A DNA stretch of 64,000 bases. Origin: Aegilops tauschii subsp. strangulata (Eukaryota > Streptophyta > Magnoliopsida > Poales > Poaceae). A program made the translations under genes and the position numbers. The notes beneath the pieces are model-generated. The model saw only the letters and a program-made list of their open reading frames with translations. It made no database searches and was not told the origin of the DNA. Positions within the stretch are counted from its first letter, which is position 1; each line of letters starts with the position of its first letter. Of this stretch, positions 54,952 to 64,000 are shown piece after piece. The stretch spans positions 141,376,885 to 141,440,884 of the forward strand of contig NC_053038.3 in NCBI RefSeq assembly GCF_002575655.3, in the 5' to 3' direction.

Positions 54952-57863
54952 TTTTGATGGTGCCCTATTTAACATGAATGCAGCTGTCTCTAATGCATAA
55001 CCCCAAAACGATAGTGGTAGATCGGTAAGAGACATGATACCTGCTACGAGCCTCAATATTCATCGGACCACATACATCTGTATGTATGATTTCCAACAAA
55101 TCTGTTGCTCTCTCCATAGTTCCGGAGAACGGCGTTTCAGTCATCTTGCCCATGAGGCATGGTTCGCAAGCATCAAGTGATTCATAATCAAGTGATTCCA
55201 AAATCCCATCAGTATGGAGTTTCTTCATGCGCTTTACACCAATATGACCTAAACGGCAGTGCCACAAATAAGTTGCACTATCATTATTAACTTTGCATCT
55301 TTTGGCTTCAATATTATGAATATGTGTATCACTACGATCGAGATCCAACAAACCATTTTCGTTGGTGTGTATGACCATAGAAGGTTTTTATCCATGTAAA
55401 CAGAACAACAATTGTTCTATAACTTAAATGAATAACCGTATTGCAATAAACATGATCAAATCATATTCATGCTCAACGCAAACACCAAATAACACTTATT
55501 TAGTTTCAACACTAATCCCGAAAGTACAAGGAGTGTGCGATGATGATCATATCAATCTTGGAACTACTTCCAACACCCATCGTCACCTCGCCTTTTACTA
55601 GTCTCTGTTTATTCTGCAACTCCCGTTTCGAGTTACTACTCTTAGCAACTGAACCAGTATCAAATACCGAGGGGTTGCTATAAACACTAGTAAAGTACAC
55701 ATCAATAACATGTATATCCAATATACCTTTGTTCACTTTGCCATCCTTCTTATCCACCAAATAGTTGGGGTTGTTCCGCTTCCAGTGACCAGTCCCTTTG
55801 CAGTAGAAGCACTTAGTCTCAGGCTTAGGACCAGACTCAGGCTTCTTCACTTGAGAAGCAACTTGCTTGCCGTTCTTCTTGAAGTTCCCCTTCTTCCCTT
55901 TGCCCTTTTCTTGAAACTAGTGGTTTCGTCAACCATCAACACTTGAAGTGGTCTCGTCAACCATCAACACTTGATGTTTTTCTTGATTTCTACCTTCATC
56001 GGTTTCAGCATCACGAAGAGCTCGGGAATTACTTTCGTCATCCCTTGCATATTATAGTTCATCACGAAGTTCTACTAACTTGGTGATGGTGACTAGAGAA
56101 TTTTGTCAATCACTATTTTATCTGGAAGATTAACTCCCACTTGATTCAAGCGATTGTAGTACCCAGACAATCTGAGCACATGCTCACTAGTTGAGCGATT
56201 CTCCTCCATCTTTTAGCTATAGAACTTGTTGGAGACTTCATATCTCTCAACTCGGGTATTTGCTTGAAATATTAACTTCAACTCCTGGAACATGTTATAT
56301 GGTCCATGACGTTCAAAACGTCCTTGAAGTCCCGATTCTAAGCCGTTAAGCATGGTGCACTAAACTATCAAGTAGTCATCATATTGAGCTAGCCAAACGT
56401 TCATAACGTCTGCATTTGCTCCTGTAATAGGTTTGTCACCTAGCGATGCATCAAGGACATAATTCTTCTATGCAGCAATGAGGATAACCCTCAGATCACG
56501 GATCCAATCCGCATCTTTGCTACTAACATCTTTCAACATAATTTTTTTCTCTAGGAACATATCAAAATAAACACAGGGAAGCAACAACGCGAGCTATTGA
56601 TCTATTACATAATTTGCAAAATACTATCAGGACTAAGTTCATGATAAATTTAAGTTCAATTAATCATATTACTTAAGAACTCCCACTTAGATAGACATCC
56701 CTCTAATCATCTAAGTGATCGCGTGATCCAAAGCAACTAAACCATGTCCGATTAACACGTGAGATGGAGTAGTCTCAATGGTGAACATCACTATGTTGAT
56801 CATATCTACTATATGATTCACGCTCGACCTTTCGGTCTCTGTGTTTCGAGGCCATATCTGTATATATGCTTGGCTCGTCAAGTTTAACCTGAGTATTCCG
56901 CGTGTGCAACTGTTTTCCACCCGTTGTATTTGAACGTAGAGCCTATCACACCCGATTAACACGTGGTGTCTCAACACGAAGAACTTTCGCAACGGTGCAT
57001 ACTCAGGGAGAACACTTTTGTCTTGAAATTTTAGTGAGAGATCATCTTATAATGCTACCGTCAATCAAAGCAAGATAAGATGCATAAAGGATTAACATCA
57101 CATGCAATCAATATAAGTGATATGATATGGCCATCATCATCTTGTGCTTGTGATCTCCATCTCCGAAGCACCGTGCTTGTGATCTTCATCTCCGAAGCAC
57201 CGTCATGATCACCATCGTTACTGGCGCGACACCTTGATCTCCATCGTAGTATCGTTGTCGTCTCACCAACTAATTGCTTTTACGACTATTGCTACCGCTT
57301 AATGATAAAGTAAAACTATTACATGGTGATTGCGTCTCATACAATAAAGCGACAACCATATGGCTCCTGCCAGTTGCCGATAACTCGGTTACAAAACATG
57401 ATCATCTCATACAACAAACTATATCACACCATGTCTTGACCATATCACATCACAACATGCCCTGCAAAAACAAGTTAGACGTCCTCTACTTTGTTGTTGC
57501 AAGTTTTACGTGGCTGCTACGGGCTTAGCAAGAACCGTTCTTACCTACGCATCAAAACCACAACGATAGTTTGTCAAGTTGGTGTTGTTTTAACCTTCGC
57601 AAGGATCGGGCGTAGCCACACTCGGTTCAACTAAACTGAGAGAGACAGACACCCGCCAGTCACCTTTAAGCAACGAGTGCTCCGAACGGTGAAACCAGTC
57701 TCCCGTAAGCGTACGCGTAATGTCGGTCCGGGCCGCTTCATCTCACAATACCGCTGAACCAAAGTATGACATGCTGGTAAGCAGTATGACTTATATCGCC
57801 CACAACTCACTTGTGTTCTACTCGTGCATAGCATCAACGCATAAAACCAGGCTCGGATGCCAC
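54952..57863 (-). pseudogene. Copia gag to integrase, 5' half, plus leader
   Basis: On the minus strand, read from the LTR at 57,863: a leader (57,840 to about 56,550), a broken gag (about 56,540-55,920), a frame at 55,512-55,850 with a CCHC-type knuckle (CFYCKGTGHWKRN, third Cys replaced) and the protease-type FDTGS, and a frame at 54,965-55,378 with the GAG pre-integrase motif (LWHCRLGHIGVKRMKKLHTD) and the integrase start (HTDVCGPM). The next residues lie beyond the inserted gypsy element. Several stops and shifts are present, so the gene is dead. Confidence 0.82.
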
Positions 57864-59574
57864 TATTGGGGAACGTAGTAATTTTAAAAAATTTCCTACG
57901 CACACGCAAGATCATGGTGATGCATAGCAACGAGAGGGGAGAGTGTTGTCCACGTACCCTCGTAGACCGACAGCGGAAGCGTTATCACAACGCGGTTGAT
58001 GTAGTCGTACGTCTTCACGATCCGACCGATCAAGTACCGAACGCACGGCACCTCCGAGTTCTACACACGTTCAGCTCGATGACGTCCCTCGAACTCCGAT
58101 CCAGCCGAGTGTTGAGGGAGAGTTTCGTCAGCACGACGGCGTGGTGACGATGATGATGTTCCACCGACGCAGGGCTTCGCCTAAGCTCCGCAACGGTATT
58201 ATCGAGGTGTAATATGGTGGAGGGGGGCACCGCACACGGCTAAGAGATCTCAAGGATCAATTGTTGTGTCTCTGGGGTGCCCCCCTGCCCCCGTATATAA
58301 AGGAGCAAGGGGGAGGCAGCCGGCCAAGGGGAGAGGCGCGCCATAGGGGGGAGTCCTACTCCCACCGGGAGTAGGACTCCTCCTTTCCTTGTGGGAGTAG
58401 GAGAAGGGAAGGGGGAAGGAGAAAGAAGGAAGGGTGCGCCCCCCTTCCCTAGTCCAATTCGAACCAGACCATGGGGAGGGGTGCGGCCACCTTTTGAGGC
58501 CTTTCTCTCCTTTCCCGTATGGCCCATTAAGGCCCAATACGAATTCCCGTAACTCTCCGGTACTCCGAAAAATACCCGAATCACTCGGAACCTTTCCGAA
58601 GTCCGAATATAGTCGTCCAATATATCGATTTTTATGTCTCGACCATTTTGAGACTCCTCGTCATATCCCCGATCTCATCCGGGACTCCGAACTCCTTCGG
58701 TACATCAAAACTCAATAAAAATTGTCATCGTAACGTTAAGCGTGCGGACCCTTCGGGTTCGAGAACTATGTAGACATGACCGAGACACCTCTCCGGTCAA
58801 TAACCAATAGCGGGACCTGGATGCCCATATTGGCTCCCACATATTCTACGAAGATCTTTATCGGTCAGACCGCATAACAACATACGTTGTTTCCTTTGTC
58901 ATCGGTATGTTACTTGCCCGAGATTCGATCGTCGGTATCTCGATACCTAGTTCAATCTCGTTACCGGCAAGTCTCTTTACTCGTTCCGTAATACATCATT
59001 CCGCAACTAACTCAGTAGTCACAATGCTTGCAAGGCTTATAGTGATGTGCATTACCGAGTGGGCCCAGAGATACCTCTCCGACAATCGGAGTGACAAATC
59101 CTAATCTCGAAATACGCCAACCCAACAAGTACCTTTGGAGACACCTGTAGAGCACCTTTATAATCACCCATTTACATTGTGACGTTTGGTAGCACACAAA
59201 GTGTTCCTCCGGTAAACGGGACTTGCATAATCTCATAGTCATAGGAACATGTATAAGTCATGAAGAAAGCAATAGCAACATACTAAACGATCGGGTGCTA
59301 AGCTAACGGAATGGGTCAAGTCAATCACGTCATTCTCCTAATGAGGTGATCCCGTTAATCAAATGACAACTCATGTCTATGGCTAGGAAACATAACCATC
59401 TTTGATTAACGAGCTAGTCAAGTAGAGGCATACTAGTGACACTCTGTTTGTCTATGTATTCACACATGTATTATGTTTCCGGTTAATACAATTCTAGCAT
59501 GAATAATAAACATTTATCATGATATAAGGAAATATATAATACTTTATTATTGCCTCTAGGGCATATTTCCTTCA
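57864..59574 (-). repeat. 5' LTR of minus-strand copia
   Basis: The sense start TGAAGGAAATATGCCC is at 59,574. The sense end is CCCCAATA at 57,864 (expected CA, changed to TA). It carries the same 14 bp hairpin (58,350-58,380) and TATA as the other copy. Confidence 0.9.
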
Positions 59575-59579
59575 TATCT

Positions 59580-62565
59580 GGCACTTGGAAGGGTGTGTTT
59601 TATTAAGTATCCGGTTCTATTTGTCATAAGGTCAAGGTACAACTCCGGGTCGCCTGTTACCGTGGACACGGCTATTCGAATAGATCAACTTCCCTGCAGG
59701 GGTGCACCACATTACCCTGACACGCTTGATCCCTCTGGCCGGGCACACTTTCCGGGGTCATGTCCAGCCTCGGGAGATGAACACGTCGCAGCTCCACCTA
59801 GTCTCAACAGAGAGGTCAGCACGCCAGTCTAAATCCGATGCACGCAGGGGTCTGGGCCCATCGCCCATTGCGCACCTGCACGTTGTGTACGCGGCCAGAA
59901 GCAGACCTAGCCCCCTTAATACAAGCGCGAGCTTACGGTCCAATGCGGCCCGCGCCGCTCAGTTGCTGACGTCAAAAAGAGCTTCGGCTGATACCACGAC
60001 GCCGGTTGCCCATATCTTGTCCCACGTGGAGGTTAGTGCGTATAAGGTCAACGACCCAACTCAGATCAAATACCAAGATCTCGTTAAGCGTGTTATTAAG
60101 AAGTAACCACGGACGCCGACCAGGGTCAGGCTCAGCTCTCTCCTAGGTGGTCTCAACCTGCCCTGTCGCTCCGCCACAAAGTAACAGTCGGGGCCGTTGG
60201 GAACCCAGGCCCACCTCTACTGGGATGGAGCCACCTGCCCCTTCAGCCCCCATCTCCGAACAGTATCATAAGTAATGTAACAGTATAAAGTATATAGCAT
60301 ATGCCCGTGATCACCTCCCGAAGTTATCACGGCCCAGTATATAGCATGGCAGACGGACAAGAGTGTAGGGCCACTGATGGAATACTAGCATCCTATACTA
60401 AGCATTTAGGATTGCTGGTAAGGGTAACAACTGTAGCAACAATGACAGGCTATGCAGCAGAATAGGATTAACCGAAAGTAGTAACATGCTACACTACTCT
60501 AGTGCAAGCAGTAGAGAGAAGGAATAGGCGATATCTGGTGATCAAGGGGGGGCTTGCCTGGTTGCTCTGGCAAGAAGGAGGGGTCGTCAACAGCGTAGTC
60601 GGACGGGGCACCAGTAGCGGCGTCGGTCTCGTAGTCTACCGGAGAGAAGAGGGGGAAGAAACAATGAATACAATGCAAACAGATGCATAATGATGCATGA
60701 CAAAGACAACGGCGGTGTTAGGTGTGCCCTAACGTGGTAAGAGGTGATACCGGCGAAGCGGGAAGTATCCCCGGTGCTTCACGTTTTCGGACAGATGTAC
60801 CGGGGGGGGGGGGAAAGTTGCGTGTTCGATATGCTAGGGGTGTGTGGCGGACGAACGGGCTGCGTATCCGGAGTCGTCTCGTCGTTTCTGAGCAACTTTC
60901 ATGTACAAAGTATTTTCATCCGAAGTACGGTTTATTTTATATTAATTTTCAAAGTTTTATTACATTTTTGTAATCAACAGATTTAGTTTATTTCAAAAAC
61001 AGGTTCACTGCATCAGCATGACATCAGCAAGATGTCAGCAGTCAACATGGTGTTTGACTGGTCAACTGACATGCATGACCCACTGTCATAGTCACAGTTT
61101 AACTAAAATAGGCTTAAACACCTAACCTAGTCAATCAAGTCAAATTAAGCAAGGTTAATTAATTAAACAAATTTTGTTACTAATTAATTAATTAATTCAC
61201 TTTACTATTTCTTTTATTTTCCATTTTTTTCTCTACTCGTTTCTTTTTATCTGATCTACAGGGGGAGGCCCCACCTATAAGTGGGTCAGGCCACCTCCCT
61301 CCTGTGCACGAACGCGCACATGGGAGGGGCAGGGGTGTGGTGGCCAGACCTGGCCCCGGCGAGGCCATGGTCGAGGCCGGCGGTGGGGTAGGCGGAGCAG
61401 GGCGTCTGCCGCGGGGTGGAGCGTGAGGCAGGCGGCGGAGGCAGCAGGGGAGGTTGCGGCGGTGCGGGCCACGGCAGATGCAAGCACAACGGGGAGGAGC
61501 AGCACGGCGGGTGTGGCTCGGCGCGGCTGCGGGCGCACGCGATGGCACGCCGGGCGGGATGAGGCTGCGGTGAGCGCGGTCGGTGCGTGTACGGGGTGGT
61601 GGTCAGGGGCGTGCGCCGGCGCAGTGGTCGGATCGACGATGGAGTGCAGGGGGAGCAGGAGGCCGGGAGCCTCACCAGCGTTGAAGAGAAGCCGGGCGGC
61701 GAGGCATGAGGAGGCCGGTCGTGGAGGAGGACGAAGACGGGCGGTCCGGCGACGCGGTGTCGGGGAGGCGTGGTCGAGGTAGCTCCGGGCGGGGTCCAGC
61801 GACGGCACGGTCATGGACGGGGCGGTGAGGTGGCGGGGCGATGGGCTGCGGCGTCGAGTGAAAGGGGCGTCGGCTGCCGACGGGGCAGAGGCGAGGTCGG
61901 GGGGTCGCGATGGGGCGTCGGGTTCGGTGCGCCCAATCCCAATTTGGATCGGGGAGGGAGGCAGAGTGAGGAGTGGGACGTGGGAGGGGAGTGGGGGAAG
62001 TGGGATCGGGTGAGGGGTTAGGGTTTGGGTAGGTGGCCTTGAAGGCCAGAGAGGGGGCGGCTGGGTCGATCGGTTGGCTAGCTGGGCCGGTTGGCCCAGT
62101 GGGGGGGTTCCCTTTTTGTGTTTTCTATTTTTGCCTTTTCCTTTTATCTATTTTCCTTTCTAACTTAGTTTCTATTTATTTTAGTTTTAGTAAAATACAA
62201 AAGTTGTTTCTAATTTAGTAGATGTAATTATGCCACTCTCACAATTATTATTCTAGTTATAAAAAGTAGTTTTAAATAATTTAATTATTTAAGAGACATT
62301 TAAATAATTGTTTCAGCGACTGTTCCTATTATCTAGTGCATTTAAACATTGTATGTTAATTTGGATCCACCACCATAATCATCTATGATTTATTTGCTAC
62401 ACTTTGAACATTTTAGATTTGACTTTTCAAACTTTTACCGTTTGACTAGATTTTGAATTTGAATTCGGAACGAGATTTAAATCATCATGAAACTAACAAC
62501 AGTAATCATGGTGACGTGGCATCATTAGTAGATGGTTATTGTAGCTTAACTATCCGGGCGTCACA
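59580..62565 (-). repeat. 5' LTR of long-LTR gypsy, proximal part
   Basis: This continues 40,442-41,167 after the TATCT duplication (CTGGCACTTGGAAGGG). It includes a GC-rich stretch at 61,260-62,110, a poly-G run near 60,799, AATTAATT-type repeats at 61,155-61,197, and the LTR start, with the plus-strand end CGGGCGTCACA at 62,565. Open frames in the GC-rich part (for example 61,275-61,814 minus) have no recognisable domain and are compositional. Confidence 0.82.
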
Positions 62566-62776
62566 GCAGCCATCCTTGGTGGGGAGAAGGGAGATGATCT
62601 CCCCAAGGATGTCGTCTGGGAGATCGCTGATGCGGTCCACCGGAGATTCTACGCATTCCTCAAATCCGGGTGGGGGGCTCGCCGCTTCTCCCTGCGCTGT
62701 CGGGTGCAGGATCTACAACCGGCGTCGCCGCTGGCGGGAGCCTCATCTTCTTGGCGCTGGGGCCAGCCAACTCCAT
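62566..62776 (-). pseudogene. F-box gene, 5' fragment, interrupted by LTR
   Basis: On the minus strand an ATG at 62,776 begins MELAGPSAKKMRLPPA and stays open to about 62,665, where it reaches TGA. The +1 frame from about 62,715 carries [20 protein letters not shown], the first half of an F-box, near 62,625-62,570, directly followed at 62,565 by the retrotransposon LTR. F-box proteins bring substrates to SCF ubiquitin ligases; this LPDDIL...LLPTKD form is typical of the large grass F-box families. A one-base shift, probably near the C-run at 62,673-62,678, separates the start from the F-box. The rest of the F-box and all substrate-binding repeats are missing. This is the only recognisable host gene in the window. 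Confidence 0.72.
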
Positions 62777-63710
62777 TTTCTTTGCGGGCGTTGCAGCGAG
62801 CTCACGGGTTTGAGCAGAGTAGTGAGACGAGCCTAGTGGCAGTGCGAGTGGGAAGAAGGATGCTGGGGTTTTCTGTAGGAGCGAGGGAGAAGAGGAGTAG
62901 GCGTTTTCTGTGTGAGTGGGGAAGAAGGTGAGCGAGGGTTTTCTGTACGAGAGAGGAAGATGGGGAGCGGGGACAATTGGGGGGAGACGGAAGTGGGAGA
63001 GTCCAGCGAGCTGCAGTAATAAGTGGAGGCAAGGAGGAAGGAGGGTTTTTCTAGGATCGCCCCTCTTCAAAAAATATGGGCTTTTCCTCACAAAAAACAA
63101 AAACAAATGGGCTTTAAGATGGATAGGCTTTTGTATCGACCTAGTCAGCTGCCCGTGTTTTGTACTGGACGGCGTTGTACTAGAGGCAGCCCATTGGAGA
63201 CACCCTCCAGCTCTCCAGCTTATTGCCCATTCGAAAGAAAAAAGAGATGCCTCCAGCTTATGGCTACTCATCGGTAACCTTTTTCAACTTGGAAAAAGGT
63301 TATATCTCCTTCTCTAGCCGGCCTAGCATCCACCAAATTAGAGGATCTGGTACTGCATGCAGACACTCACACTGGTCGTAGCGCGGCAAAATGAGGTGTC
63401 AAATAACAGGCCTACAATATACTTACTAGATTGTAAAGGTTCATAGGCTAGTTAATATTCACATTGAACAAAGCTTCAGAAGATACGGTATGCACACTAA
63501 CATTCACAAGCACAAAAGTTCAGCATGTTTATGCATCTCAATAATTCACCATACTATAACCAATACAAAGTTGTGAGAAGGTCAAGAAATAAAGAAAAAC
63601 GATTGATGCTTCTCTGAGCAAAGGGCCTTCCTGCGCACGCATTAATTTCCTGGGCATGTTTGTTTCTTCTCAATGTTGTGAGCACTTTGAGCATGTTGGC
63701 AACTCCACAG
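62777..63710. other. Upstream region of F-box fragment, no supported gene
   Basis: This contains the likely promoter and 5' UTR of the F-box fragment (minus strand), with CT- and CCC-rich leader DNA at 62,800-63,050. The 203-codon frame at 62,660-63,271 (minus) contains the F-box start in its tail, but its N-terminal part is unremarkable. I see no element ends here. Confidence 0.5.
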
Positions 63711-64000
63711 CTAGCTGGCTGCCTCATCTTGCAATTGATCTGACACATTTGCACCAAACGCAGGAGGTAATAGAGATGACTCAACATCACACCATATTGT
63801 GCAGTTCCCCTGAAATCATCTTCAATGTCCTGAATATGAAAAGATAGGTAAACAATAGCTATACTTAAATGGTGTTGCAAAACAGTAGCACATATCAATA
63901 GCTCGGCATGACAAAACGTGATCATCCGGACGAAGGGAATACTGACCTGCCTGAGGAAGATTATATATAATTTCATAAGTCGTTAGTTGATTTCCACCTT
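63711..64000 (-). other. Possible spliced 3' end of a minus-strand gene
   Basis: On the minus strand one frame is open from the window edge (GGNQLTTYEIIYNLPQA) to a good donor CAG/GTCAGT (exon 63,947-64,000). About 140 nt later come a pyrimidine-rich TTTTCATATTCAG and a second acceptor TTTCAG/GGG at 63,810. Using the second acceptor, one phase gives 32 residues (ending SDQLQDEAAS) to TAG 63,711-63,713, and another gives a short tail GELHNMV. I recognise no domain, and the phase joining the two exons favours the short tail. Weak evidence; it may also be non-coding. Confidence 0.25.

Larger units (their letters stand above)
41168..59574 (-). mobile_element. Angela/WIS-type copia element, TATCT duplication, itself interrupted
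   Basis: Both LTRs are present (41,168-42,876 and 57,864-59,574) with TATCT on each side (41,163-41,167 and 59,575-59,579). On the minus strand the gene order is gag and pre-integrase (57,863 to 54,952), then after the inserted gypsy element the rest of integrase, RT and RNase H (44,846 to 42,877). The sense LTR begins TGAAGGAAATATGCCC. LTRs are near-identical by eye, while the genes contain many breaks. Confidence 0.93.
35884..62565 (-). mobile_element. Long-LTR chromovirus relative (gypsy), split by nested elements
   Basis: Read on the minus strand: 5' LTR (62,565 to 40,442, interrupted by 41,168-59,574), tRNA-Met primer site (40,427-40,438), a degenerate interior (40,426 to 36,257), a purine tract, and the first 373 bp of the 3' LTR (36,256 to 35,884), where the LINE begins. 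The LTR ends are TGTGACGCCC and GGCGTCACA. Without insertions the 5' LTR is about 3.7 kb. The element sits in an F-box gene at 62,565/62,566. The left target flank is lost to a deletion. Confidence 0.82.

Noticed and set aside
61275..61814. 179-codon minus-strand frame and overlapping plus-strand frames
   Set aside because: GC-rich segment of the long gypsy LTR; open in several frames at once, no domain.
62704..62931. Plus-strand frame over the F-box fragment
   Set aside because: Antisense shadow; the F-box motif is on the minus strand.

Overview
This window is plant intergenic DNA, almost certainly from a Triticeae grass (wheat, Aegilops or barley type). I base that on the kinds of transposable element and how they are stacked: Angela/WIS/BARE-type Ty1-copia LTRs, Sabrina-like and Fatima-like Athila-clade Ty3-gypsy elements that start TGATACGTCTCC, a chromodomain (Tekay/Del-like) gypsy element, a long-LTR chromovirus relative, an antisense LINE and a CACTA transposon. 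Family names come from recognition, not from a database search. No intact host gene is visible. The only recognisable host coding trace is the 5' end of an F-box gene at 62,566-62,776 (minus), broken by a retrotransposon. Two weak spliced-exon candidates lie at the right edge.

Layout from left to right. (1) 1-4,007 is a ~4 kb near-perfect palindrome made of two gypsy LTRs facing each other; the right LTR runs on to 4,417. (2) 4,418-6,845 is the 5' part (LTR, primer site, gag) of a minus-strand Fatima-like element, cut inside gag by that LTR. (3) 6,846-7,507 is unassigned DNA rich in CCGATAT. (4) 7,508-12,196 is a CACTA element with broken TNPA-like exons including a GRF-type zinc finger, and a ~490 bp tandem repeat. 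(5) 12,197-29,263 is a Sabrina-like element carrying a solo LTR (13,655-14,771, target duplication AGGGT) in its 5' LTR and a complete copia element (17,762-26,392, duplication AAGTA) in its interior. (6) 29,264-35,87x is an antisense LINE that has lost its 3' end exactly where it meets the truncated Sabrina 3' LTR. (7) 35,884-62,565 is a minus-strand long-LTR chromovirus relative. Its 5' LTR is split by a second copia element (41,168-59,574, duplication TATCT), which is itself split by a chromodomain gypsy element (44,847-54,951, duplication TTTTG). (8) 62,566-64,000 holds the F-box fragment and upstream DNA.

The nesting gives a relative order: F-box gene, then long-LTR chromovirus, then copia, then chromodomain gypsy; and separately CACTA, then Sabrina, then solo LTR and copia. 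A deletion joined the two stacks at 29,263/29,264. The youngest-looking element (44,847-54,951) keeps almost its whole polyprotein in one frame. It is nevertheless disabled by one in-frame stop, by loss of the integrase catalytic glutamate, and by a frameshift in an extra ORF ahead of gag. Both copia copies have near-identical LTRs but ruined genes and share an Asp-to-Asn change in the reverse transcriptase active site, which suggests they were mobilised in trans. I found no new defence or enzymatic system. The most unusual structures are the LTR palindrome with convergent promoters, the repeated stem-loop modules, and the F-box disruption.
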